A DNA stretch of 64,000 nucleotides from Clostridiales bacterium (GTDB lineage: Bacteria; Bacillota; Clostridia; Oscillospirales; Oscillospiraceae). The stretch lies in NCBI GenBank assembly GCA_019420945.1, contig JAHZGF010000017.1, forward strand, positions 62,001 through 126,000. Reading direction: 5' to 3'. Made by a program: the position numbers and the translations under genes. The notes under the pieces were generated by a model. That model did no database searches. It was not told the DNA's origin and saw only the letters and a list, made by a program, of their open reading frames with translations. This document shows positions 26,108 through 33,986 of the stretch, in pieces (the stretch's first letter is position 1; every line of letters starts with the position of its first letter).

Positions 26108-26803
26108 ATGGCTTTTTCCCATTCTGATTTGGGGCAATGGGCACCCTATCTTCAGGAAATGCAGACAGAACCGTGGTTTTTAGCGCTATCTGAACGGGTG
26201 GAAGATGCATATCGAGTAAATTCACCAAGGGTTTTCCCACCCAGGGAGGAATTGTTTACTGCACTGCGGCTGACTCCGCCCACCCGGATTAAATGCGTGA
26301 TTATTGGGCAGGATCCATACCATGAGGAGGGCCAGGCTCAGGGGCTCAGCTTTTCCGTCCATAAAACAGTTCCAATTCCAAGATCCTTGCGAAACATATA
26401 TAAAGAGCTTTCGACGGACTTAGGGCTGCCAAGCCCGGAGCACGGTTCTCTGAAATGCTGGGCTGAGCAGGGAGTACTTTTGCTCAACGCCGTGCTGACG
26501 GTGTATGAAGGACAGGCCAACAGCCATAAAGGCTGGGGATGGGAGCATTTTACCTCTGACATCATTGATATTGTGGAGCGGCAGCCTCAGCCAATCGCTT
26601 ACATTCTTTGGGGGAAATCAGCACAAAAAAAGATTGAGGAAAATCATTTGGGGTGCGGAAAGTACCCTAGACTGATTGTCCAATCCAATCATCCCAGCCC
26701 TCTTTCCGCCAGTCGGGGATTCTTTGGAAGTCGTCCTTTTAGTAAAGTCAATGATTTTCTGACTAACTACGGTGTAGATCCCATCGATTGGAGGATTGTG
26801 TGA
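26108..26803 (+). CDS. ung: Uracil-DNA glycosylase, family 1
   Basis: A 231-residue Ung that removes uracil from DNA. The water-activating loop GQDPYHEEGQAQGLSFSV is complete, followed by LLLNAVLTV and the minor-groove loop HPSPLSASRGFFGSRPFS with the catalytic His. The start ATG follows GAGGAAAGGA. It directly precedes cwlD. This window also carries a family 4 enzyme and a family 6 type enzyme, so three uracil/hypoxanthine glycosylases lie within 30 kb. Confidence 0.97.
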   Translation: MAFSHSDLGQWAPYLQEMQTEPWFLALSERVEDAYRVNSPRVFPPREELFTALRLTPPTRIKCVIIGQDPYHEEGQAQGLSFSVHKTVPIPRSLRNIYKELSTDLGLPSPEHGSLKCWAEQGVLLLNAVLTVYEGQANSHKGWGWEHFTSDIIDIVERQPQPIAYILWGKSAQKKIEENHLGCGKYPRLIVQSNHPSPLSASRGFFGSRPFSKVNDFLTNYGVDPIDWRIV

Positions 26804-26843
26804 CGTTCTTTGCTTCGCTTTTTTTGCATACCGTATATCGGTG

Positions 26844-27566
26844 ATGGAAATGAAGTGGAATCGCAATCAAATTCGTGTTAATATAGCAGTGCTGGTTCTT
26901 TTGTGCTGTGGTTGTCTGATTTTTTTTCCGTGGTACACTAAGTCGGATTCCTGTTTTCAACCCCAGCGGTTTTCCGGCCATGTCCTGATCCTAGACGCCG
27001 GACATGGCGGGGAAGATGGTGGGGCGGTTTCGGTGACAGGCACGCTGGAAAGTGAAATTAATCTCTCTATTGTCTTAAAAATGCAGCAGATTTGCGGTTT
27101 ATTTGGAGTAGATCCTGTTTTAACCCGAGATGAGGATGTATGCCTGAAGGATGCAAACGCGGATACGTTAGCGCAAAAAAAACGGACGGACCTGCGCAAC
27201 CGTGTAAAATTGATTGAAAAAAATAAAAATACTTTTTTGATTAGTATTCATCAAAACTACTTTTCAGGTGCATCGAATTGTGGAGCCCAGGTTTTTTATG
27301 CGCCCACGCAGGGAAGTGAAGATTGGGGTACATATTGCCAGCAGCTTTTAGTGGAAAATTTAGATCCAGACAATCATCGCCTTTCAAAGCAAATTTCTGA
27401 GGACATCTATCTGATGAACCATATTTCCTGTCCTGGGATTTTAGTGGAGTGCGGCTTTATCTCAAACAGGGAAGAGGCAAAACGATTGGAAACTGATGGG
27501 TATCAGACGGAATTGGCAATTACAATTTTGACATCGTACCTGACGATGGATCTTTCATCTAACTGA
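26844..27566 (+). CDS. cwlD: N-acetylmuramoyl-L-alanine amidase CwlD
   Basis: A 240-residue Amidase_3 zinc enzyme. A membrane/signal segment (about residues 11-28) precedes HVLILDAGHGGEDGG (first zinc His), ISIHQNYF (second), and ILVECGFISN with the catalytic Glu. In spore formers this length and layout is CwlD, which strips side peptides from cortex muramic acid so that muramic lactam can form. The start is either 26844 or the ATG at 26850; neither has a strong binding site. It lies between ung and radA. Confidence 0.88.
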   Translation: MEMKWNRNQIRVNIAVLVLLCCGCLIFFPWYTKSDSCFQPQRFSGHVLILDAGHGGEDGGAVSVTGTLESEINLSIVLKMQQICGLFGVDPVLTRDEDVCLKDANADTLAQKKRTDLRNRVKLIEKNKNTFLISIHQNYFSGASNCGAQVFYAPTQGSEDWGTYCQQLLVENLDPDNHRLSKQISEDIYLMNHISCPGILVECGFISNREEAKRLETDGYQTELAITILTSYLTMDLSSN

Positions 27567-27592
27567 TAAGTTTTACAAAAGAGGTGAGCGGT

Positions 27593-28960
27593 TTGGCAAA
27601 GACAAAAACCGTATTTTATTGTACCCAATGCGGGAATGAGACGCCGAAATGGCAGGGACAATGTCCTGCATGTGGTACATGGAATAGCATTGTAGAGCAA
27701 CCTAACCAGCCTAAAACAGCAGCCGCTAAAAGGGGAGCCGGGGGTGGAATACGCTTTGGGTCGAAGGCACAACGTCTCACTGAAATCGAGACCACAGATG
27801 AATTACGCTTTCAGACCGGAATGAATGAGCTGGACCGAGTGCTGGGTGGGGGAGCAGTCAAGGGTTCCTTGGTCTTGATTGGCGGCGCACCTGGAATTGG
27901 CAAATCCACATTGATGCTGCAGATCTGCGACGAATTGTGTAAGAAATGTGTGGTTTTGTATGCATCGGGAGAAGAATCTGCAAAACAGATTAAACTCCGC
28001 TCACAGAGATTGGGCGTGAACGCCAACAGTTTGTATCTGCTCAGCGAGACGGAGCTGGAAGATATTATTGAATCCGTTCATGAGATTAAACCCGATATTT
28101 TGATTGTTGACTCCATTCAGACCATGAGCATTGGTAATGCGGAAACCGCGCCGGGCAGCATCAGTCAGGTAAAGCAGTGTACGACAGCGCTGATGAATTT
28201 GGCAAAGACAGAGGATTTGACCATATTTGTCATTGGACATATCAATAAAGAGGGGTCTATCGCAGGCCCTAAAGTGCTGGAGCATATGGTTGATTGTGTG
28301 CTCTATTTTGAGGGAGATCAGCATTTGGCGTTTCGCATCCTGCGGGCGGCAAAAAATCGCTTTGGAGCTACCAATGAGATTGGTGTGTTTGAAATGCTGG
28401 ACGAGGGATTGCGGGAAATTCCCAATCCCTCAGAGATGTTGTTAGCCTCCAGACCAGAAAATGCCCCCGGCAACTGTGTGACCTGTGTGATGGAAGGCAA
28501 TCGTCCCGTGCTGGCTGAGATTCAGGCGTTGGTTGCCCCCAGCAGCTATTCCAATCCGCGCAGAACCAGCAATGGTGTGGATTATAATCGTGCTATGCTG
28601 TTGCTGGCGGTTCTGGAAAAAAGGGGAGGTCTGCTGGTTGGCGGCTGTGATGCCTATGTCAATGTTATTGGCGGACTCTATGTAGACGAACCTGCAGCAG
28701 ATCTGGCTACCGTGTTGGCGTTAGCATCCAGTTTTCGGGACAAGCCATTGCCCTCTGATCTTGCTGCCATTGGCGAGGTCGGTTTGACCGGAGAACTGCG
28801 CAGCGTAAATGCAGTCAATCAACGCTTGTCTGAGATTCATCGGCTGGGATTTCAAAAAGTCATTGTGCCCAGCAGTGTTATGGGAAAAGCAGTGAAAATA
28901 CAAGGGCTGAATCTGATTCCTGTCAAAAATATCAGAGAGGCCTTGGCCGCTATACTATAA
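27593..28960 (+). CDS. radA: DNA repair protein RadA/Sms
   Basis: A 455-residue RecA-like protein that drives branch migration in recombination and repair. The N-terminal zinc finger FYCTQCGNETPKWQGQCPACG comes first (read in parts), then Walker A GAPGIGKST, the RadA signature KNRFGATNEIGVFEM and a C-terminal Lon-like domain with GGLYVDEPAADLA. The TTG at 27593 with GAGGTGAG close upstream gives the canonical MAKTKTVFYC start; a GTG three codons earlier is less likely. Confidence 0.95.
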   Translation: MAKTKTVFYCTQCGNETPKWQGQCPACGTWNSIVEQPNQPKTAAAKRGAGGGIRFGSKAQRLTEIETTDELRFQTGMNELDRVLGGGAVKGSLVLIGGAPGIGKSTLMLQICDELCKKCVVLYASGEESAKQIKLRSQRLGVNANSLYLLSETELEDIIESVHEIKPDILIVDSIQTMSIGNAETAPGSISQVKQCTTALMNLAKTEDLTIFVIGHINKEGSIAGPKVLEHMVDCVLYFEGDQHLAFRILRAAKNRFGATNEIGVFEMLDEGLREIPNPSEMLLASRPENAPGNCVTCVMEGNRPVLAEIQALVAPSSYSNPRRTSNGVDYNRAMLLLAVLEKRGGLLVGGCDAYVNVIGGLYVDEPAADLATVLALASSFRDKPLPSDLAAIGEVGLTGELRSVNAVNQRLSEIHRLGFQKVIVPSSVMGKAVKIQGLNLIPVKNIREALAAIL

Positions 28961-28982
28961 GAGAGGAGGTTGTGCGCCTCTA

Positions 28983-29022
28983 CCACTTTCTGAACAAAAT
29001 AAAAATTTTGTTCAGAAAGTGG
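28983..29022. repeat. Perfect 18-base inverted repeat between radA and the recombinase gene
   Basis: CCACTTTCTGAACAAAAT (28983-29000) and ATTTTGTTCAGAAAGTGG (29005-29022) are exact inverses around AAAA. It follows radA by 22 bases but has no T run, and GC content is low, so it is not a usual terminator. It may be a weak terminator, a short palindromic element or a protein binding site. Confidence 0.7.
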
Positions 29023-29073
29023 CGCCCCCAAAGCCCGTTTTATCAGGCTGGCGGATGTTAGGCGTCAAGCGCT

Positions 29074-30060
29074 ATGTTGGATTACCGCATGGACGCTCCG
29101 GAAATTCTGTGTGATTTTTTATCCTACCATGAGACGGTGCGCGGACATTCTCAAAAAACCGTTGATGAGTATTATCTGGACCTGCGCACCATGTTTCGCT
29201 ATCTAAAACTGCGCAAAGGTCTTGTGGCGGATGATACGCCCTTTGATGAAATTCCAATTCGTGATATTGACCTGGATTTCATTCACAAAATCACGCTAAA
29301 CGATATCTATGATTACCTGACCTTCCTGAGCCGTGAGCGCGGACTCAATGCAGCGTCCAGAGCTCGTAAAGTATCTACCATTCGGTCTTTTTTCAAATAC
29401 ATGACCAATAAGACCCACCAGCTTTCCTTTAATCCCGTTGAGGATCTGGATCCCCCGAAGATTATGAAAGCTTTGCCAAAATTTCTTACCCTTGACGAGA
29501 GCTTGCAGCTGCTTCAGTCTGTACAAGGTCGGTATCAACTTCGGGATTACTGTATTCTTATGCTCTTTTTAAATTGTGGGCTACGAATTTCAGAGTTAGT
29601 CTCCCTTAACTTATCGGATATACATGGAGATTATATTCGGGTATTGGGCAAAGGCAATAAAGAACGAATTCTCTTTTTAAATGATGCTTGTAAATCAGCC
29701 CTTGCGGATTATCTGCCTTTTCGGGAAGGAATGCATCCTTTGGATGCAAAAGCACTCTTTATTTCCAGCCAGCGGACCAGAATATCAAAATCTGCCGTCC
29801 ACCTGTTGGTTAAAAAGCACCTGACCGAGGCGGGGCTGGACAGCAGCCAGTATTCTTCACACAAACTGCGACACACTGCTGCAACCTTGATGCTGCAAAA
29901 CGGTGTGGATGTGCGTACTCTGCAGGAGATTTTGGGTCACGATCATCTAAATACCACTCAGATCTATACCCATGTGGACAGCGCAGATCTTCGCATTGCT
30001 GCCCAGGCCAATCCTTTGGCCCATGTCAAAAAGCAGGATGGAAAAAAAGACAAAGAATAA
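29074..30060 (+). CDS. Xer-type tyrosine recombinase
   Basis: A 328-residue site-specific recombinase. The N-terminal SAM-like DNA-binding domain (about residues 8-110, YHETVRGHSQKTVDEYYLDLRTM) precedes the catalytic domain with Arg in NCGLRISEL, Lys in LGKGNKER, His-x-x-Arg in SHKLRHTAATLM, His in LGHDHLNTTQIYTHV and the Tyr nucleophile in that last box. Size and composition resemble XerC/XerD, the chromosome-dimer resolvases, rather than phage integrases; no attachment site or phage gene is nearby. The start has no clear binding site; the Met at 29089 is an alternative. Confidence 0.9.
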   Translation: MLDYRMDAPEILCDFLSYHETVRGHSQKTVDEYYLDLRTMFRYLKLRKGLVADDTPFDEIPIRDIDLDFIHKITLNDIYDYLTFLSRERGLNAASRARKVSTIRSFFKYMTNKTHQLSFNPVEDLDPPKIMKALPKFLTLDESLQLLQSVQGRYQLRDYCILMLFLNCGLRISELVSLNLSDIHGDYIRVLGKGNKERILFLNDACKSALADYLPFREGMHPLDAKALFISSQRTRISKSAVHLLVKKHLTEAGLDSSQYSSHKLRHTAATLMLQNGVDVRTLQEILGHDHLNTTQIYTHVDSADLRIAAQANPLAHVKKQDGKKDKE

Positions 30061-30096
30061 AAAATCCCTGTATCATTTTGATACAGGGATTTTTCG
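30059..30096. terminator. Bidirectional terminator between the recombinase and the ArsR gene
   Basis: Stem AAAAATCCCTGTATC / GATACAGGGATTTTT with loop ATTT, T run on both strands. Confidence 0.85.
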
Positions 30097-30097
30097 T

Positions 30098-30469
30098 TCA
30101 ATCTTCCATGACATGATCAAAAGCTACATTGAATAGTGCCTTAATATGGTCGTCATCCAATGAGTAGTAGACCACTTTTCCGCTTCGGCGGTTTTTGACG
30201 ATACGGGCCTGTTTTAGTGTGCGCAATTGATGAGACACAGCTGATTGAGACATGTCCAGCAGTGCTGACAAGTCACAAACGCACAGCTCAGAAATGGACA
30301 GTGCGCAGATAATACGGGCGCGAGTGGAATCGCCAAAGACTTTGAACAGGTCGGCCACCTCGTAAATGGGCTCCTCATCGGGCATCTGCTTCCGGACTTT
30401 TTCTACGATATCCATATGAATGACATTGCAATCACAGATTTCCACGCGCTTGAACTTCTCTTCGCTCAT
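30098..30469 (-). CDS. ArsR/SmtB-family metal-sensing repressor (CadC-like)
   Basis: A 123-residue winged-helix repressor. The helix-turn-helix CDLSALLDMSQSAVSHQLRTL is preceded by ELCVCDL (Cys63, Cys65), the classic CxC metal site of the alpha-3 helix, and the N-terminus carries Cys12 and Cys14 in EICDC and His18. This set matches CadC-type sensors of Cd, Pb or Zn. A second metal site of the alpha-5 type is suggested by DDDHIKALFNVAFDH. No metal exporter or target gene lies beside it. It follows fba by 84 bases with a terminator between. Confidence 0.9.
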   Translation of the reverse strand: MSEEKFKRVEICDCNVIHMDIVEKVRKQMPDEEPIYEVADLFKVFGDSTRARIICALSISELCVCDLSALLDMSQSAVSHQLRTLKQARIVKNRRSGKVVYYSLDDDHIKALFNVAFDHVMED

Positions 30470-30494
30470 TTTAGGTACCTCTTCCCTGTTGAAA

Positions 30495-30527
30495 ATGCTC
30501 CGGCGAGATTTTCACTCGCCGGAGCAT
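30495..30527 (-). terminator. Terminator of fba
   Basis: On the minus strand ATGCTCCGGCGA / TCGCCGGAGCAT with a 9-base loop, followed by TTTTC. It lies 25 bases before the ArsR gene start, so the repressor has almost no space for its own promoter. Confidence 0.8.
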
Positions 30528-30553
30528 AGAGTATAATCACAAAATGTGTCGGA

Positions 30554-31489
30554 TTAGATCTTGTTGTCGCAACCCAGAACATCGACAATCTTATGCTTGA
30601 CGACGCCCTTGATGTTGTCTCTGGCAACAGACATATACTTCCGAGGATCAAACTCGGAGGGATGCTCGTTGAAGTACTTGCGGATAGAACCGGTGAGAGC
30701 AAGACGCATATCGGAATCGATGTTGATCTTGCAGACTGCCATGCTGGCAGCCTTGCGCAGCTGTTCCTCGGGGATGCCGATGGCGTCGGGCATGTTACCG
30801 CCGTTTTCATTTACCATGCGGACAAACTCAGGCGGAACAGCGGAAGCGCCGTGAAGCACAATGGGGAAACCAGGCAGACGGCGGGAAACCTCCTCCAGGA
30901 TGTCAAACCGCAGCTGAGGCTTGGTGCCGGGCTTGAACTTGTAAGCACCGTGAGAAGTTCCGATGGCAATGGCCAGAGAGTCAATGCCGGTGCGCTGCAC
31001 GAATTCCTCCACCTCGTTGGGGTCGGTGTAGCAGGAATTTTCCTCGGAGACGTTTACTTCGTCTTCCACGCCAGCCAGAGCACCCAGCTCAGCCTCGACC
31101 ACAACGCCGTGATCATGGGCGTACTCAACCACCTTACGAGTAACTTCCACATTCTCTTCAAAGGGCTTGGAAGAAGCATCGATCATCACAGAGGTGAATC
31201 CGTAGCCAATGCACTCCTTGCAGGTCTCGAAGGAGTCGCCGTGATCCAAATGCAGGGCAATGGGAAGGCCGGTTTCCTTCTCGGCAGCCTCGATCAGCTT
31301 CACGAGGTAGGTGGCATTGGCATAGCGCATAGCGCTGGGAGAAACCTGGATAATGACCGGGGCGCGGCACTCTTTGGCTGCCTCAGTAATACCCTGAATG
31401 ATCTCCATATTGTTGGCATTGAAGGCACCGATGGCATAGCCGCCCTCGTAAGCCTTGCGGAACATTTCGGTCGTCGTGACAAAAGGCAT
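30554..31489 (-). CDS. fba: Class II fructose-bisphosphate aldolase
   Basis: A 311-residue zinc aldolase of glycolysis and gluconeogenesis. It has FNANNMEIIQGI, ALHLDHGDSFETC (zinc-binding His pair region), VEAELGALAGVED with the catalytic and metal Glu, and IVLHGASAVPPEF with the later His. The ATG at 31489 is chosen because GGGAG lies 8 bases before it; an in-frame ATG at 31522 falls in the promoter. It is divergent from the PPi-dependent phosphofructokinase, the enzyme that makes its substrate. Confidence 0.96.
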   Translation of the reverse strand: MPFVTTTEMFRKAYEGGYAIGAFNANNMEIIQGITEAAKECRAPVIIQVSPSAMRYANATYLVKLIEAAEKETGLPIALHLDHGDSFETCKECIGYGFTSVMIDASSKPFEENVEVTRKVVEYAHDHGVVVEAELGALAGVEDEVNVSEENSCYTDPNEVEEFVQRTGIDSLAIAIGTSHGAYKFKPGTKPQLRFDILEEVSRRLPGFPIVLHGASAVPPEFVRMVNENGGNMPDAIGIPEEQLRKAASMAVCKINIDSDMRLALTGSIRKYFNEHPSEFDPRKYMSVARDNIKGVVKHKIVDVLGCDNKI

Positions 31490-31520
31490 CACAGACACTC
31501 CCTTTCCTTGAATTATTTTC

Positions 31521-31549
31521 ATTTTATCATAGGATATTGCTTAATGCAA
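31521..31549 (-). promoter_or_regulatory. Promoter of fba
   Basis: On the minus strand TTGCAT (31549-31544) and TAAAAT (31526-31521) with a 17-base spacer. Confidence 0.65.
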
Positions 31550-31654
31550 GAGGATGTGATATAATTTTTTAAGCAAAAAAAGAAAGCATTTTTATAAAAT
31601 AACTTTTGTTTTTGCTACTTTTTCTTTGGATTGGGAAAATAAGGAGTATATGAT

Positions 31655-32890
31655 ATGGATGTTTTATATGGCGCTTGCATAGTTGGGCAGTCCGGAGGTC
31701 CTACCAGTGTGATCAACGCGAGTGTTCTTGGCGTAATTCAGACAGCCCTTGGGGCTGAGGCAATTACCCGTGTACTGGGAGCGGAAAACGGTATTACCGG
31801 CGTTTTGAATGACCGGCTTTTTGATCTGGGCCAGGAGAATCCACAGGTACTGGAGCGGCTTCGGTACACCCCTGCTTCTGCACTGGGTTCTTGCCGCCAC
31901 AAGCTGGCGGACCCGGAACAGGATGAGTCGGAGTATCTACGCATTCTGGAAATTTTCCGAAAATACAATGTGCGCTATTTCTTTTATAATGGCGGAAATG
32001 ACTCAATGGATACCTGTAATAAGGTTTCCAAATATATGAAGCGCGTGGGTTATCCCTGCCGTATTATCGGTGTGCCAAAGACCATTGACAACGATCTTGT
32101 GGGCACAGATCACTGTCCGGGATTTGGCTCTGCGGCCAAATTTATTGCCACTACTTGTGCAGAGCTGCGTCAGGATACTCAGGTATACCAGACGCCTACG
32201 GTCAACATTGTGGAGATTATGGGGCGTCATGCGGGCTGGCTTGCCGGGTCTGCCGCTTTGGCGGGTGTTGTGGGACAGGGGCCGGATTTAATCTATCTGC
32301 CGGAGCGAAATTTCAGCATGGAGTCTTTCTTGGAGGATGTGCGACGGGTTGTCGCAGACCGGGGCAATTGCGTCGTGGCAGTCTCGGAAGGCATCCATTA
32401 TGCTGACGGCACCTACATTAACGAGGTTAAGACAGCTGCAGCCGATGGCTTTGGCCATGTACAGCTGGGCGGGCTCGGAGTGCAATTGGCAGAGGAAGTG
32501 AAGACAAAACTGGGGTATAAAGCCCGAGGAATTGAGTTGTCCCTGCTACAGCGCTGCGGGGCCCATATTGCCTCTCAGACGGATATTGATGAGGCTTATA
32601 TGGCAGGTAGAGCTGCAGTTGAAACTGCTTTGGCAGGCGGTACAGATCAGATGATCGGGTTTTCCCGGATGCCGGGGACAGAGTACCGCTGTGTTCCTGT
32701 TGCTGTAAATCTGTCTGAGGTGGCCAATGCGGAAAAGAAAGTGCCTCTGGAATGGATCAATGAGGCAGGCAACGGTGTGACTCAGCCTTTCATTGACTAT
32801 GCATTGCCGCTGATTCAGGGTGAGCCGCAGCCGGAGCGACAGGCGTCGCTTCCCTGCTATGCAAAATTGAAAAAAATATTTGTGACTTGA
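31655..32890 (+). CDS. Pyrophosphate-dependent 6-phosphofructokinase
   Basis: A 411-residue phosphofructokinase. The pattern PKTIDNDL with Lys (where ATP-dependent enzymes have Gly) and GGNDSMDT mark the PPi-using form, and MGRHAGWLAG and FGSAAKF are the substrate-binding regions. It phosphorylates fructose 6-phosphate with pyrophosphate and is reversible. It has AAGGAG 8 bases before the ATG. The gene lies opposite fba. The donor assignment is family knowledge applied to these residues, not measured. Confidence 0.93.
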   Translation: MDVLYGACIVGQSGGPTSVINASVLGVIQTALGAEAITRVLGAENGITGVLNDRLFDLGQENPQVLERLRYTPASALGSCRHKLADPEQDESEYLRILEIFRKYNVRYFFYNGGNDSMDTCNKVSKYMKRVGYPCRIIGVPKTIDNDLVGTDHCPGFGSAAKFIATTCAELRQDTQVYQTPTVNIVEIMGRHAGWLAGSAALAGVVGQGPDLIYLPERNFSMESFLEDVRRVVADRGNCVVAVSEGIHYADGTYINEVKTAAADGFGHVQLGGLGVQLAEEVKTKLGYKARGIELSLLQRCGAHIASQTDIDEAYMAGRAAVETALAGGTDQMIGFSRMPGTEYRCVPVAVNLSEVANAEKKVPLEWINEAGNGVTQPFIDYALPLIQGEPQPERQASLPCYAKLKKIFVT

Positions 32891-32946
32891 TCAGCGGAAA
32901 GGTGTCTCGCTCTCTTGCCCGCATAAGCTGGTATGAGGTGAAGCAC

Positions 32947-33438
32947 ATGTATTCTGTACGGCCTTACCACCGGGATGCGGCGGTAGAATACGCCAGAAAA
33001 TGGGCCTATAAACGTAACCCAGTGTATTATAATTTTTCCAATTTAGGCGGAGACTGTACCAATTTTATCTCCCAGTGCCTTTATGCGGGAGCTGGTCAGA
33101 TGAATTACATTTCCACCTTTGGCTGGTACTATCTCTCCCCCAGGAACCGGGCACCGGCCTGGAGCGGAGTCCCCTTTTTGTATCATTTTTTGATCTCCAA
33201 TAAAGGTGTGGGTCCTTTTGCTCGAGAAACTGGATTGGAGAATTTGGAGTTGGGTGACATTATTCAGTTAGGCAATCATCAAGGAGAGTTTTACCACAGT
33301 TTACTGGTCACTGGATTCTCAGATCATGGTGTCTTGGTGTCCACACACACTTATGATGCGCTTGATCGTCCGCTCAACTCCTACTCCTATCAGAACATTA
33401 GATTCCTGCATATTGAGGGCGTGCGTACCCAAGCATAA
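32947..33438 (+). CDS. Amidase_6-domain protein
   Basis: A 163-residue protein matching the Amidase_6 domain: AVEYARKWAYKRNPVYYNFSNLGGDCTNFISQCL near the N-terminus (read in parts), with the catalytic Cys in GGDCTNF, and FYHSLLVTG with the catalytic His. No signal peptide is visible, unlike many relatives which are secreted and attached to the cell wall. The ATG at 32947 follows GAGGTGA 6 bases upstream; a longer in-frame reading would overlap the phosphofructokinase stop. The substrate is unknown; the family includes peptidoglycan-linked proteins. Confidence 0.85.
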   Translation: MYSVRPYHRDAAVEYARKWAYKRNPVYYNFSNLGGDCTNFISQCLYAGAGQMNYISTFGWYYLSPRNRAPAWSGVPFLYHFLISNKGVGPFARETGLENLELGDIIQLGNHQGEFYHSLLVTGFSDHGVLVSTHTYDALDRPLNSYSYQNIRFLHIEGVRTQA

Positions 33439-33454
33439 GGAAAAGGTGAAAATC

Positions 33455-33933
33455 ATGATAGAGCATCCCATCCCCCTGTTTTCAATGAGTGTTCCAATAT
33501 ACTGATTTTGGGCAGTTTCCCCTCAGTCCAATCTAGAGATACGGGCTTTTTTTATGGGCACCCCCAAAATCGTTTTTGGCGTGTTCTGGCGGCGGTATTT
33601 GAGGATGAAATACCTCAGACCATAGCAGAAAAACAGGACTTTTTATTGCGGCACCATGTGGCATTATGGGATGTGATTGCCTCCTGTGACATTGTGGGAT
33701 CCTCTGACAGCAGCATTCGTAATGTTGTGCCCAATGATTTGACCTTTCTGTTAGAGAAAGCTCCCATTCGGCATATTTATGTGAATGGTCAAAAGGCGGA
33801 TTCCCTTTATCGGCGCTATTTGGAGCCAGTCACAGGCCGAAACGCACTATGCCTCCCCTCTACCAGTCCTGCCAACGCTAGATGGGGGCTTGAGCAGCTG
33901 ATCGCAGCATGGAAGATCATTTTAGATCACTGA
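33455..33933 (+). CDS. DNA-deoxyinosine (hypoxanthine) glycosylase, apparently frameshifted
   Basis: From about 33480 the frame encodes LILGSFPSVQSRDTGFFYGHPQNRFWRVL and ends TSPANARW, the signature of the family 6 uracil/hypoxanthine-DNA glycosylases, about 160 residues. The expected start MIEHPIPPVFNECSNILILG is present at 33455 with a good AAAAGGTGA site, but the frame breaks: ATG at 33455 reads MIEHPIP and then stops early, and the rest lies one base off. One extra C in the five-C run at 33472-33476 would restore a single frame. Either the sequence has a one-base error or the gene is broken. Without the join a TTG at 33508 would give a 141-residue product lacking the first 18 residues. 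Confidence 0.75.
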
Positions 33934-33940
33934 TTTCAAA

Positions 33941-33985
33941 CAAAGAAACCCGCCAGGGAGACCAACTCCCCGGCGGGTTTCTTTG
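33941..33985. terminator. Bidirectional terminator
   Basis: CAAAGAAACCCGCC / GGCGGGTTTCTTTG with an inner stem GGGAG/CTCCC; lies between the glycosylase and the hydrolase genes, which are convergent. Confidence 0.85.
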
Positions 33986-33986
33986 T

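Noticed and set aside
29074..30060. The tyrosine recombinase as a mark of an integrated element
   Set aside because: Its size and motifs match Xer housekeeping enzymes; no attachment repeats, excisionase or phage genes are near.
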